The notes: generated from the letters alone by a model not told the origin. A stretch of 43,017 nt of DNA from Halalkalibacter oceani (GCF_023715605.1 NZ_JAMBOL010000029.1:1-43017), one strand, 5' to 3'. Positions 24,221-33,990 are shown, numbered from the stretch's first letter. A program made the numbers and translations.

Positions 24221-25789
24221 TTATGTACGCTCCTTGGCGACAAATTTCGAGACGACCGGCAATGATTGCAGCAATGAGCGGTCGATTCCCTTCAGCGCCA
24301 GAACAAGTCCAACAAAAATCACCGCTCCCAGCACGATCGCCCCTGTCAAATAAAGCGCCATGACGCCCCGCGACCATTCCTCGTTAACAACGAACCAATG
24401 CAACAGCCCGAGCACTCCCGCCATTACAAGACTTGCCCCGGCAAAGACGACATGCGACCGCTTCAGCCAGGCATAGCTTATCGTCCGATAGAGAACGAAC
24501 AGATTCACAATCGTAATGAAAATATAGGTGACGAGCGTGGAAACCGCCGCACCGAGAACCCCTAATCTTGTCACGAGGAGAAGATTCAAGACTACTTTTA
24601 CAATAGAAAAAATAAGGACAATGACGGCCGCGGCACGCTCGCGGTTAGCCCCCTGCAGCATCCCGGTGCTAAGCACGGTAAAGGACGTAAACAGGGCGCT
24701 GATCGAAAGGACGAAAATAACCTCACTTCCAAGCGCATCGCCAAATAACACCACATTCATCGGGATTGTCACAGCTGTCATCCCGGCCGCTACAGGCCAT
24801 GATGTCAAATGCGTAAATGTCGTCGCCTTTGTCATCAACGCTGAAGCATCTGCCTGCCTCTGTTCTGTCAGGGCTTTCGTGATCGCCGGAATAAGCGGCA
24901 GGATCAAAGCGCTGGCAAACACAACAGCGACCTGGACGAGCGCCTGTCCGCGCCCGTAAATACCATATAACCTTGTAATCTCTTCACTTGTATGTCCCAT
25001 CGCTCCCAGCTGCCGCGGTACGGTCAAGGAATCGACGACATTTAGCAGCGCCATCGTCAGCGCCCCGAAGCAAATCGGCAAGGATACGATCAGAATTCGC
25101 TTGCTCCACCGTTTAAACTGGCTCCAGTTATAGGCTGCCCGTTTTTTCGGAAGAAGCTTGCTTTTCGCAAAAATGATTTTCAAATAAATAAGTGCGAGCA
25201 CGACGCCAACAGCGGAGCCGATCATCACGCCCCCGGCGACAATATCAATCGAATAAGCCTGGGCCGTTAAATAGACGGCCGCAACCAGAATGAGCAGCAC
25301 GCGAACAAGCTGCTCCAGCACCTGGGAAATCGCCGTCGGCATCATATCCTCAAACCCTTGGAAAAAGCCGCGGTAAACAGCCATATACGGCGCGAAAATA
25401 AGCGCCAGGGAAACGACCATAACCGAGTATGTAACGAGCGGCCCACCAAGCTGCATCGCAATGGTTTCGGCGAAGGTGAACATCAGCGCAAAGCTCACTA
25501 CTCCGAAAACGAGGCCGAGAATCGTCGCCGTCCGATAGATGAAGTAAATATCATCCGTGCGCCCTTCCCCCCGCGCCGTAGAAATCAGCTTTGAAATCGC
25601 CAGCGGAATGCCCGCCACTGTAATAATCAAGACAGACATGTACACCGGATAAACGGCGGTGAAAATTCCAAGTACTTCATCACCGGCAATATTTTGCAAA
25701 GGAATACGGAAGGCACTGCCGAGCACCTTGGAAATAAAGGTGGCGATCGTTAGCCAAATCGCCCCCTTTAAAAAGGAAGAACGGCTCAT
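24221..25789 (-). CDS. MurJ/SpoVB-like polysaccharide flippase (MOP superfamily)
   Basis: A 522-residue membrane protein with about 14 predicted helices and the family start SSFLKGAIWLTIATFISKVL, then GSAFRIPLQNIAGDEVLGIF and KLISTARGEG. Members move lipid-linked saccharides across the membrane. B. anthracis has a MurJ-like gene in its csaB/secA2 neighbourhood, so this one probably serves the S-layer polysaccharide rather than general peptidoglycan. Its ATG overlaps the tagA-type stop (ATGA). A general lipid II flippase or sporulation role cannot be excluded. Confidence 0.88.
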   Translation of the reverse strand: MSRSSFLKGAIWLTIATFISKVLGSAFRIPLQNIAGDEVLGIFTAVYPVYMSVLIITVAGIPLAISKLISTARGEGRTDDIYFIYRTATILGLVFGVVSFALMFTFAETIAMQLGGPLVTYSVMVVSLALIFAPYMAVYRGFFQGFEDMMPTAISQVLEQLVRVLLILVAAVYLTAQAYSIDIVAGGVMIGSAVGVVLALIYLKIIFAKSKLLPKKRAAYNWSQFKRWSKRILIVSLPICFGALTMALLNVVDSLTVPRQLGAMGHTSEEITRLYGIYGRGQALVQVAVVFASALILPLIPAITKALTEQRQADASALMTKATTFTHLTSWPVAAGMTAVTIPMNVVLFGDALGSEVIFVLSISALFTSFTVLSTGMLQGANRERAAAVIVLIFSIVKVVLNLLLVTRLGVLGAAVSTLVTYIFITIVNLFVLYRTISYAWLKRSHVVFAGASLVMAGVLGLLHWFVVNEEWSRGVMALYLTGAIVLGAVIFVGLVLALKGIDRSLLQSLPVVSKFVAKERT

Positions 25790-26523
25790 GATGTCCTCTT
25801 CCGCTTCTCACGCAGAATCCGTCCGGCAAAAACCGGCAGCGCCAGCATCCGGCGCCAGCGGGACGGCTGTTTGACAAGACGGTAGAACCATTCAAGATGA
25901 ATCTTCTGCCAAAAAACAGGCGCGCGCTTCACTTCACCGGCTAACACGTCAAAGCTCCCGCCAATCCCCATGAAGATTCCTTTCTCGAACTGGTCATAGC
26001 GTTCGGCAATCCACTTCTCCTGACGTGGAAAACCAAGGGCAAGAAAAACGAGGTCCGGTTTTTTCAAACGGATTTCGTCCTCAATTTCCGTCGAATCCCA
26101 GTCAAAATAGCCGTGATGGGAACCAGCCACCTCGACCTGTGGAAATTGTCTCTCGATCGCAGCAATTGTTTTCTCTAACACTTCTTCTTTCGCTCCCAGT
26201 AAATAAACACTGAATTTCCGCTCATTCGCCACTTCCAATAAGGAGAGGAACATATCGAAGCCCGTTACGCGCTCCGGCAGCGGATCACCAAGCAGTCCCG
26301 CCGCTTTCACGACGCCAATTCCATCCGCGGTAATATAGCTTGCCTTGGCAAGATACGTTCTGTACGCTTCATCCTCCTGCGCATGCAGCACAATCTCCGG
26401 ATTAGCTGTGACGACAAATGCTTTTTCCTCACGCTCCAAATGACCTGAGAGACGCGCGATCATCTCGTTCATTGTCGTATGTAAAAAGTCAACACCAAGA
26501 ACAGAAACGGTGCGATTTGACAT
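25786..26523 (-). CDS. tagA: WecG/TagA/CpsF family glycosyltransferase
   Basis: A 245-residue peripheral enzyme that, in the teichoic-acid pathway, adds ManNAc to the TagO product. Family motifs: SVLGVDFLHTTMNEM, FVVTANPEIV with T39, YITADGIGVV with D67 (the catalytic Asp of TagA), then ERVTGFDMF, KPDLVFLALGFPRQEKWI and GIGGSFDVLAGEVKRAP. The C-terminal WFYRLVKQPSRWRRM segment is the membrane-binding tail. It is the first gene of the run tagA, flippase, DUF5693, csaB, all overlapping or close, and is transcribed away from secA2. Confidence 0.9.
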   Translation of the reverse strand: MSNRTVSVLGVDFLHTTMNEMIARLSGHLEREEKAFVVTANPEIVLHAQEDEAYRTYLAKASYITADGIGVVKAAGLLGDPLPERVTGFDMFLSLLEVANERKFSVYLLGAKEEVLEKTIAAIERQFPQVEVAGSHHGYFDWDSTEIEDEIRLKKPDLVFLALGFPRQEKWIAERYDQFEKGIFMGIGGSFDVLAGEVKRAPVFWQKIHLEWFYRLVKQPSRWRRMLALPVFAGRILREKRKRTS

Positions 26524-26587
26524 TGTTTTTCACCAACTCACTTCTATAATATAATATCAACGATTATCGATTTTTGAAAAGTGTGTG

Positions 26588-26673
26588 GCAATGGCTTCGT
26601 GCGCTACTCGCATAGAGAGAAGAACCCCACTTCTCTCTATGCTTTTAAGGATTGTAGCGACTACGCTCATTGC
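26588..26673 (+). repeat. Structured palindromic element, copy C, in the secA2 upstream region
   Basis: Same plan as copies A and B but inverted. Outer arms are GCAATG/CATTGC and second arms GCTAC/GTAGC, a compensatory change from GCCAC/GTGGC. The inner hairpin is different (GCATAGAGAGAAG against its complement) with a 7-base loop. On the plus strand the hairpin is followed by TTTTAAGG, so it faces secA2, whose ATG is 187 bases further on. A second hairpin (GCTTATCCC / GGGATAAGC) follows at about 26679-26701. The rest of 26524-26859 is non-coding. Confidence 0.75.
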
Positions 26674-26859
26674 TTCGTGCTTATCCCACAAGGGGATAAG
26701 CCCTACCATAGCCGATCATATCAAAAATCGGGAGGTTTTGGAATTGATTTTTCGACAGCGGATCGACAATTCCTCTTATTCCCAGTCGTTTCTTCTCTAT
26801 TAATGGTTCATAAAGTCGTGTTATACTTACAAATGATGTCTAATGAAGGAGAGAAGCTA

Positions 26860-29232
26860 ATGCTACGCTCAATAAAGAAGCTTATTGGCGATGAACAACA
26901 ACGAAAAATCAAGAAGTATGAAAAGGTTGTAGCGGAAGTCAATAATCTTGAACCAGAATTGGAGAAGCTCTCCGATAAAGAGCTCCAACATAAAACGGTT
27001 TACTTTAAAGAACAATTACAAAATGGTGCCGAGCTTGAATCCATAAAAGTCGAAGCTTTCGCCGTCGTGCGGGAGGCCGCCAAGCGCGTGCTTGGCCTTC
27101 GCCACTACGACGTGCAATTAATTGGCGGACTTGTGTTAAATGACGGCGATATTGCCGAAATGCCAACCGGCGAAGGAAAAACACTCGTCGCTTCCTTGCC
27201 GAGTTACCTGCGCGCCTTAGAAGGCAAAGGGGTCCATGTCATTACTGTAAATGAATATTTAGCAAAGCGTGACCGTGAACTGATTGGTCAGGTTCATGAA
27301 TTTCTCGGGCTGACAGTCGGCCTGAATGTGCCGATGCTCACCCCCGACGAGAAAAAGGTGGCCTACAAGGCTGATATTACGTACGGGGTCGGAAATGAGT
27401 TCGGCTTTGATTATCTTCGTGACAATATGGTGACAGATGTCAGCCAGCGGGTGCAGCGCCCTTATCATTTTGCGATTATCGATGAAATCGACAGCGTTCT
27501 TGTCGATGAAGCGAAAACACCGCTTATTATCGCTTCAAAAACCCAGGTGAGTCCAAATCTTTATTATATCGGCGCTAAAGTTGCCAGAGGGTTTAAAGAA
27601 AATGAGGACTATATGTATGACAGCCTGTTAAAAGCGGCAAGCTTAACCGATCAGGGCATTACAAAAATCGAACGGGCCTTCGGAATCGATAACCTGTATG
27701 ACCTGGAGCATCAGACGCTTTATCATTTTATGATTCAGGCACTTCGGGCACGCGTCATGTTCAGACGGGACGTCGAGTACATCGTCAAGGACGGCGAGCT
27801 TCATCTTGTCGATATGTTCACCGGACGGGTGATGGAAGGACGGACGTTTAGCGATGGACTTCACCAGGCACTGGAAGCAAAAGAAGGACTGACGATTACC
27901 GAAGAAAACAAAACGAGAGCTTCCATTACCGTCCAAAACTATTTCCGCATGTATCCGACAATGTCGGGGATGACAGGAACCGCCAAGACCGAAGAGCGCG
28001 AATTCCAAATGCTCTACGGGATGGATGTCGTTCAAGTTCCGACGAACAAACCGCGAATTCGCCAGGATCATAAGGAGCTCGTCTTTGCCACTGCCGAAGA
28101 TAAATACCGGGCAGTAGCGAAGGAAGTTCAGGCACGGCATGAAAAGGGACAGCCTGTCTTGATCGGAACGACCTCGATTATTCAATCGGAGACGATGGCG
28201 ACCTATCTTGACGAGATTCAAGTTCCTTATGAATTGTTAAACGCCAAAAGCGTCGAAAAAGAAGTCCAGCTGATTTCCCTCGCCGGTCAAAAAGGCCAAG
28301 TCACGATCGCAACGAATATGGCTGGCCGTGGAACGGATATTATGCTCGGAGAAGGAGCAGCTGAGCTTGGCGGTCTATTTGTCATCGGAACCGAGCGTCA
28401 TGAAAGCCGGCGGATTGACAACCAGCTGCGCGGTCGTTCCGGACGTCAGGGAGACCCGGGAGAGACGCAATTTTTCATCTCGCTTGCCGACGAAATGCTG
28501 CAGCGCTTCGGACGTGAGGATATAGAGAAATTCGATCCGCAGAATAACTGCGACCAAAACGGTTTGATTACGAATGAAGATGTTTATCCGTTAGTAGACC
28601 GGCTGCAGCGGATGTGTGAGGATCATAATTACGCCGCCCGTGAATATACGCTCAAGCTCGATGATATTATTAACGAGCAGCGCGGCGTCATTTATTCATT
28701 GCGCAACCGCGCGCTCGAACAGGAGGATACACCTGCTCTAATCAAGCCGATGGTCGAAGCGACGGTCGAAGATCATATTGCCAGATACTGTGCGGAAGAG
28801 CTTTTGCCGGAAGAATGGCAGCTCGATGACCTGGTCAAATACGGGCAGCTGCTTCTACCGGATCTGGAGCCATTTACGAAGCGTCCGGAAGATCTGGATG
28901 ATGTAAAAGCCCATATCGCGCCGGCATTAGCAAAAGTAACCGACGTCCTCGATGAATTCAGTCAGGATCCGGAAGGGCAGATCGCAGCGAGACAGGTGAT
29001 CTTGATGAATATTGATATTCATTGGCAACGTCATCTTGAAGAGATGAGCCGCCTGAAGGAAGGAATCGGGCTGCGCGGTTACAGCCAGGAAGACCCGATG
29101 CGGATTTATACGCGCGAAGGGTTTGAGCTTTTTAAGATGATGTACAGCGGACTGCAACGTGATGTCAGCCTTCAATTCCAACGAGTGGTCAAGCGATTCA
29201 AAGAGAAAGAAGCCGAGCTGCAATCGAGATAA
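26860..29232 (+). CDS. secA2: Accessory Sec translocase SecA2 (Bacillus S-layer type)
   Basis: A 790-residue SecA-type ATPase dedicated to exporting a few proteins, in B. anthracis the S-layer proteins. Walker A is MPTGEGKT (K107), followed by ITVNEYLAKRD, YGVGNEFGFDYLRD, the DEIDSVLVDEA Walker B region, MSGMTGTA, ATNMAGRGTDI and NQLRGRSGRQGDPG. Compared with ordinary SecA it lacks the C-terminal zinc-binding tail, ending at EAELQSR. The start is the ATG at 26860 (GAAGGAGAG upstream). The frame is open back to 26581, but that stretch crosses structured copy C and is not protein-like. Confidence 0.93.
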   Translation: MLRSIKKLIGDEQQRKIKKYEKVVAEVNNLEPELEKLSDKELQHKTVYFKEQLQNGAELESIKVEAFAVVREAAKRVLGLRHYDVQLIGGLVLNDGDIAEMPTGEGKTLVASLPSYLRALEGKGVHVITVNEYLAKRDRELIGQVHEFLGLTVGLNVPMLTPDEKKVAYKADITYGVGNEFGFDYLRDNMVTDVSQRVQRPYHFAIIDEIDSVLVDEAKTPLIIASKTQVSPNLYYIGAKVARGFKENEDYMYDSLLKAASLTDQGITKIERAFGIDNLYDLEHQTLYHFMIQALRARVMFRRDVEYIVKDGELHLVDMFTGRVMEGRTFSDGLHQALEAKEGLTITEENKTRASITVQNYFRMYPTMSGMTGTAKTEEREFQMLYGMDVVQVPTNKPRIRQDHKELVFATAEDKYRAVAKEVQARHEKGQPVLIGTTSIIQSETMATYLDEIQVPYELLNAKSVEKEVQLISLAGQKGQVTIATNMAGRGTDIMLGEGAAELGGLFVIGTERHESRRIDNQLRGRSGRQGDPGETQFFISLADEMLQRFGREDIEKFDPQNNCDQNGLITNEDVYPLVDRLQRMCEDHNYAAREYTLKLDDIINEQRGVIYSLRNRALEQEDTPALIKPMVEATVEDHIARYCAEELLPEEWQLDDLVKYGQLLLPDLEPFTKRPEDLDDVKAHIAPALAKVTDVLDEFSQDPEGQIAARQVILMNIDIHWQRHLEEMSRLKEGIGLRGYSQEDPMRIYTREGFELFKMMYSGLQRDVSLQFQRVVKRFKEKEAELQSR

Positions 29233-29269
29233 CGATTGGCTTAGAGGAGAAAATGAGGAGGAACGAAGC

Positions 29270-30172
29270 ATGTTACCATTCTTTAATAAAAACAAAAATG
29301 AAAAACCTGAATTAGCGGGTCAGGAGAGTCCGGTCTCTTCAGAGGAGCTTCTTAACGAGTCTTCTTCCAGCGGTGATGAGGAAATTGAAACCGAATTGTC
29401 GATTCACCCTGCCTGGAACCTGGCCAAGGAAGATTTTTATGCGTTTCAATTTCTCAACCTGGAATGCGAGCCTCTTAAGCCAAACCAGCTTTCTCTTTCC
29501 GGGATCAGCTTACTGCCTGAAAATGAGCGTCTTTTCCGCGTAACAGCTTTTATTCGCAACAGTCTCGACAAAGCGATTACGCTCGAAGATGTCACGCTCG
29601 TCTTACTTAATGAGGATGGCACTCTTCTTGGCAGAAAGGCATTCAATTTAAAAGAAGTCGGTGAGATCCCGGCACGAAGCAGCCGTCCATGGTACTTCAA
29701 GTTCAGCGACAAGGACTTGTTCACCACTGAATTGCCATCGACCGGCTGGAAGCTCGCGTTTCAACTGAAGCCATCTTCGCGCAAGCATTCGCTCGACTTG
29801 GCGAAGTCATGGGAATCATCGCTTGCCAAGGAAAGCAAGCAGCAGCTGGAAGCAATGGTCGAGAAAATCGAGCCGCCTAAGCCGGGCGAAGTCAATTTCA
29901 TGGGCCTTCAGGCGAAGAAGGACGAGAAAGGTGACCTTCACGTTACCATGCTGATCCGGAATGGTACGGAAAAGAACATTAACCTTGAGCAGCTGCCTCT
30001 TCATGTCGAAGACGCAAGCGGCGAAGTAGTCGCCAAAGGCGGCTTCAAGCTTGATGATTTCACGGTAAAAGCCAATACGAGCAAGCCGTGGACGTTTATT
30101 TTCCCGAAAGAGATGGTGACAAAAGAAGAGCTCGACCTATCGAAATGGAAAGCCTACTCGCCAACTAAATAA
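29270..30172 (+). CDS. slaP: Accessory Sec system S-layer assembly protein (SlaP type)
   Basis: A 300-residue protein found next to secA2 in S-layer-forming bacilli; in B. anthracis SlaP is needed with SecA2 for efficient S-layer protein secretion. After an acidic, Ser-rich N-terminus (about 12-48), it has two related domains at about 62-160 and 198-290. Each carries an FIRNS/LIRNG strand, an internal L-G-x-K/V-x-GGF-type turn and a S(R/K)PW(Y/T)F(K/I)F strand. This is the SLAP domain duplication (TIGR04398/04399 families as I recall them). It has no signal peptide, so it is probably cytoplasmic. GGAGG lies eight bases before the ATG at 29270; the frame open upstream overlaps secA2. Confidence 0.9.
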   Translation: MLPFFNKNKNEKPELAGQESPVSSEELLNESSSSGDEEIETELSIHPAWNLAKEDFYAFQFLNLECEPLKPNQLSLSGISLLPENERLFRVTAFIRNSLDKAITLEDVTLVLLNEDGTLLGRKAFNLKEVGEIPARSSRPWYFKFSDKDLFTTELPSTGWKLAFQLKPSSRKHSLDLAKSWESSLAKESKQQLEAMVEKIEPPKPGEVNFMGLQAKKDEKGDLHVTMLIRNGTEKNINLEQLPLHVEDASGEVVAKGGFKLDDFTVKANTSKPWTFIFPKEMVTKEELDLSKWKAYSPTK

Positions 30173-30195
30173 GCCTCTCTCTTTGAAGGGGCATG

Positions 30196-30234
30196 AAAAA
30201 GATGATTTCCGCGTGATACGGAAATCATCTTTTT
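30196..30234. terminator. Bidirectional terminator between slaP and the amidase gene
   Basis: A perfect 16-bp stem AAAAAGATGATTTCCG / CGGAAATCATCTTTTT with a 7-base loop and A/T runs on both sides separates the two convergent genes. Confidence 0.88.
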
Positions 30235-30237
30235 TTC

Positions 30238-31971
30238 TTATTTATAGTAATCTAACAATCCTTCATAAATCGCCTGCGCTGAGCTTTGACGGAAGGAATC
30301 CTTTTTCAGCAATTCCGCTTCAGATGGATTGGTGATAAAACCGAGCTCAAGCAGAACACTTGGCATTCTCGTTTCACGAATCACCTGGAAATTCCCCTGC
30401 TTCACACCGCGGTCTGTCGTTCCAAGGTGGGCGATCAGCCGCTTATGAATCGAGTTGGCGAGCTTTTCGCTGTTCGCAGCGGAATAAGTCGCATACCAAT
30501 ACGTTTCCGTTCCCTTTGCCGCTTCAGAACCGGCCGCATTGGCGTGAATGCTGATGAAGACCTCCGCATTGACATCATGGGCGACCTTTACGCGGTCGGA
30601 CAAGGATGGATACACATCGGCATCACGGGTCATGATAACATTGGCGCCCGCTTCACGAAGCAGCTTCTCCGTACGGAGGCCAACATCGAGGACAAGCTCT
30701 TTTTCCTGAAGGCCATTGGCCGTCGCACCCGGATCACTGCCTCCATGTCCCGGATCGATGACAATTTTCTTACCGGACAATGGCTTTCCAGCTACTTTCG
30801 GCGTCACATTGATAATCAGTTCGCCAGTCGTGTGGCTGACAGCCGCCTGATAGCCGTCGCTGACCGTAAAGGTAATCGTTTTGCCATTGGACTGGTTGGA
30901 GATGGCGAAATCGGCTACGCCTTTCACTGCGCGTGTCAGCTGTTCCACTTCCACAGCGTCAGTTTGAATTGTTACTTTATTGCCTGACTGACTATGGGAG
31001 CTGGCGACCGTCCCCCCGATTTTCGGCCAGGTGACAGTTGTTGTATTGCTTACTTCAGAAATCGTCGGCTGGCCGAGCATTTTCTGTTGCTGATTACCGG
31101 CATACAAGTCAAGATAATAGGAATGAACATAGGCCTCCCGGCCATTGAAGCTGATTTTCGCCCAACGGTCGGAAAAGCCGGAAACCTCAACACGGGCTCC
31201 TTTTGAAAGCTGGCCGATCGATTCATACTGAGTTCCCGGACCTGTTCGTACTTGAAGGGAATCCGCGCGGCTCACTTGCCCGGAGTAAGCCCCTTTTACA
31301 TCTGTCTCAGGCGGCTGCTGAACCGGCGGAGCAGCCGTGCTGCTATTGACCCGGACTTCCTTTGTCGCCTGATTCCAGGAAACGTCTTTCCCAAATGCTT
31401 CCGCAAAGAAGCGCAACGGAATCACTGTGCTGTTTTCAATGATTTTAGGGGCCGGGCTGACTTGCAGCGTTTGCCCGTTCACCTTTGCCTCTTCCTTGTT
31501 CACCGTTAAAATAACTTCGGTTCCCCCTTCGCGGGCGGTGACCTGCTTTATTTGCTGCTGCCATTTGACATCAATCCCCAAAGCTTCGCCAATCACCCGA
31601 AACGGGACGAGTACATGATTATTCTCCATAGGAACCTTTGAAATCGTCGGCTCCAGTTTTTGATTATTCACATAAATGGAGATATCATTCGCTGAAGCCG
31701 ATGATTTAACCGTGATGTAATCCTTATGTACATATCCGTTACGGCCTTGCAGCTGGATTTGATGCCAATCTCCCGACGTGCGGATGATCGTCACCGTCGC
31801 CCCTGGCTGAAGAGAACCAATACGTTCACTTGTCGTGGAAGGCTCCGCGCGAACATTTAAAGTTGAACCGCTCGTAACAGTCCCTTCCGAAGCTGCTGCC
31901 GCATAGGTCGCCCCTAAAAAAAGTGTACAAGCGATGATGAAGACTGCGATGAAAATCCTTTTTCCACTCAT
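30238..31971 (-). CDS. N-acetylmuramoyl-L-alanine amidase with SH3 and copper-amine-oxidase-like domains
   Basis: A secreted 577-residue autolysin that cleaves the bond between muramic acid and the stem peptide. Signal peptide about 1-28; SH3b domain about 30-90 (TLNVRAEPSTTSERIGSLQ); copper-amine-oxidase N-like stalk about 97-210 (VLVPFRVIGEALGI, VIPLRFFAEAFGK); second SH3b about 238-290; AMIN-like region about 298-390; Amidase_3 domain about 399-577. The zinc and catalytic residues are present: H409 (DPGHGG), E423, H476 (SIHAN) and E542 (LLELGF). No SLH domain. It is convergent to secA2-slaP. Start ATG at 31971, or the TTG just before it; GGGGAG lies upstream. Confidence 0.93.
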   Translation of the reverse strand: MSGKRIFIAVFIIACTLFLGATYAAAASEGTVTSGSTLNVRAEPSTTSERIGSLQPGATVTIIRTSGDWHQIQLQGRNGYVHKDYITVKSSASANDISIYVNNQKLEPTISKVPMENNHVLVPFRVIGEALGIDVKWQQQIKQVTAREGGTEVILTVNKEEAKVNGQTLQVSPAPKIIENSTVIPLRFFAEAFGKDVSWNQATKEVRVNSSTAAPPVQQPPETDVKGAYSGQVSRADSLQVRTGPGTQYESIGQLSKGARVEVSGFSDRWAKISFNGREAYVHSYYLDLYAGNQQQKMLGQPTISEVSNTTTVTWPKIGGTVASSHSQSGNKVTIQTDAVEVEQLTRAVKGVADFAISNQSNGKTITFTVSDGYQAAVSHTTGELIINVTPKVAGKPLSGKKIVIDPGHGGSDPGATANGLQEKELVLDVGLRTEKLLREAGANVIMTRDADVYPSLSDRVKVAHDVNAEVFISIHANAAGSEAAKGTETYWYATYSAANSEKLANSIHKRLIAHLGTTDRGVKQGNFQVIRETRMPSVLLELGFITNPSEAELLKKDSFRQSSAQAIYEGLLDYYK

Positions 31972-32023
31972 CAATACTTACTCCCCTTTCCATTAAACAT
32001 GTATCGGAGTGAAAAGCTGGCGA

Positions 32024-32056
32024 AACCCTGCGCCATCGGAAACCTGACGCAGGGTT
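32024..32056 (-). terminator. Hairpin after the SLH glucosaminidase gene
   Basis: AACCCTGCG (32024-32032) pairs with CGCAGGGTT (32048-32056), 39 bases beyond the stop. The U-tract is short (TTT), so termination may be partial and the amidase gene could receive read-through. Confidence 0.55.
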
Positions 32057-32094
32057 CTGCTAACTTACTAGTAAAGCTGACCCTCAAATCATAT

Positions 32095-33990
32095 TTAACG
32101 CTTCATAATTGAAACCGGCTGCACATAATTCCCATGGACATAGCCAAATTCATGATCCTTATGATCCGAATAGATTCTGTGCCATGTGCCGTCAGATTGA
32201 TTCGTGCTTTCAAGCAAGGCGACAAAATAGTTTGCCCCCGGATATTGATATTGTGAAGCCAGTCTCGTATTTGGTTCCGGTCTGACATTCAATGCTTCCG
32301 TTGTTCTGGCGATCGTATAGTAGCCATAATCTTTTTTACCGAGATACGTGTCGGCTCGATACATATGGCCTGCGATCTTCTGTCCCCAAAATGGATCTGA
32401 GGCATAATTGACATTCATTCCATAGCTTTTATTTCCAAGAACCGCGCCGCGATAATTCACCCCGTCAGGCGTCAAATAGCGTTCATCCATCGCTTCAGCG
32501 ACAAACATAATTGACTCTTCAAAGCTGGCAAACGGTTTGGCGTTGCCGAGCGGATCACGGTCATACGCCTGATAGCCAAATAGATTTTTACGCTGATTGG
32601 CAATTTCACTTAGCCCGTAGCTGCTCTCATGGATCGCCTTGGCGAATAAATAAAGAGCATTGATGCCATATCGCTCTTCAGCCTGCTTAAAAACGTGCCC
32701 CAAATTGCGCAGCGGACTTTCCTGAGCGACGACTTTTCCGTTAATCTCCGTCGTTACGGAACGAATATAGCGGTTCAAGTCCTCAGCTGTGTAATTTGTT
32801 TTCGTACGCAATGGCAAATAGTTAAAGTATTGATAAGCTTCGCCAACCTTTTGACCGGACGTATTATAGAAATCACGTCCATTGCGGCTGTAATAACGCT
32901 CATTTTCCTGCATAAACGATGGTGCGTCTCCGTAATAATACATTCCTGTCGCATTCGTCAGCGGATTATAGACATAATGCCGCAGGACGCCGTTGACCGA
33001 CTGATAATAAGAGCGTCCCTGCAACATCCCTGTCGGAATCAGCTTCGCGTCCCTTTGGCGGACAAAGCCGGTGCTATCCGCATAGCGTACTTCAACCCAC
33101 TCTTCATCAGAGCCGATATATTCCAGTTCAGCGCCACCCATGACATAAGTGAGCTGAGTCGTCTTATTGGAAGCAAAAATTCTCGTCGTTGATTCTCCGG
33201 CTGATGGCGAGGCTGCCACCATTCCGCCCTGCATTTTTAAAATTTTCTCACCTTTCACAATAACTTCGGCTCCGGCCTGCTCTGCATCACGATAGCTCAA
33301 ATACGGCTGAGGCTGAAGGCGCACTTGACCGCCGGAATCAACCGTACCGACATGGTAAAGCTCCGTATTTCCTGTGCCGGTTTCCGCCACTTTCAGCATC
33401 CGAATCATGAACGCAGCCGCATGAGCGCGGGTCGCGTCATCTTTTGGACCAAAACGAAAGCGCTGGTTCCCTTGCGGCATTCCTTGAATAATGCCGAAAT
33501 AAGCATTATGAGCAACCGCCGTCCGGAACGTCGGATGGATTTGCTCCGTGTCCGTAAAGGTTAAGGCGATTGGTGTACGCTGCACCTGTTTATATTCCAG
33601 CGCCCGATCAATCATCACAGCCATCTGTTCACGCGAAATATTTTCCTCAGGACGAAAAACATTTCCCGGATACCCGCCAACGATTCCCGCTTTTGAAGCC
33701 CGTCCAATTCCTCCCGCTAATGGATGAGAAGCCGGTACGTCACTGAAAGAGGCTGTCCCGGATGGAAGCTCAAGCGCCCTTGCCAGGAACGTCGCGAATT
33801 GGGCACGAGTAACCGCGTCATCCGGCCCGTAGCGTCCATTCCCGTACCCCGCCATAATTCCACGGGCAACGGCCTCACGCATTTCAGTTTCGAGTGAATG
33901 ACCTGTTAAATCATCCGCCGCCTCTACACTTGCACCAGCCTGAAAGAAAACCGTACTTAAAACGAATAAAATAGCAAGAAAGTGTTTCAA
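32095..33990 (-). CDS. SLH-domain endo-beta-N-acetylglucosaminidase
   Basis: A secreted 631-residue wall hydrolase bound to the surface by SLH domains, comparable in role to B. anthracis BslO. Signal peptide about 1-25; three SLH domains about 28-200 with the VTRAQF, ISREQM and ATRAHA motifs that meet the pyruvylated polysaccharide; a Tyr/Gly-rich linker region about 205-395; glucosaminidase domain about 425-560 with probable catalytic E455 (AIHESSYGLSEIA); a C-terminal SH3-like domain about 565-631 (ALNVRPEPNTR). The start is a TTG at 33990 with AAAGGAG seven bases upstream. It may trim peptidoglycan for cell separation. Confidence 0.9.
   Translation of the reverse strand: MKHFLAILFVLSTVFFQAGASVEAADDLTGHSLETEMREAVARGIMAGYGNGRYGPDDAVTRAQFATFLARALELPSGTASFSDVPASHPLAGGIGRASKAGIVGGYPGNVFRPEENISREQMAVMIDRALEYKQVQRTPIALTFTDTEQIHPTFRTAVAHNAYFGIIQGMPQGNQRFRFGPKDDATRAHAAAFMIRMLKVAETGTGNTELYHVGTVDSGGQVRLQPQPYLSYRDAEQAGAEVIVKGEKILKMQGGMVAASPSAGESTTRIFASNKTTQLTYVMGGAELEYIGSDEEWVEVRYADSTGFVRQRDAKLIPTGMLQGRSYYQSVNGVLRHYVYNPLTNATGMYYYGDAPSFMQENERYYSRNGRDFYNTSGQKVGEAYQYFNYLPLRTKTNYTAEDLNRYIRSVTTEINGKVVAQESPLRNLGHVFKQAEERYGINALYLFAKAIHESSYGLSEIANQRKNLFGYQAYDRDPLGNAKPFASFEESIMFVAEAMDERYLTPDGVNYRGAVLGNKSYGMNVNYASDPFWGQKIAGHMYRADTYLGKKDYGYYTIARTTEALNVRPEPNTRLASQYQYPGANYFVALLESTNQSDGTWHRIYSDHKDHEFGYVHGNYVQPVSIMKR

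Noticed and set aside
26581-26859. N-terminal extension of SecA2 (93 extra codons)
   Set aside because: It crosses a palindromic repeat, is not protein-like, and the ATG at 26860 has a proper ribosome site and gives the usual SecA2 length.
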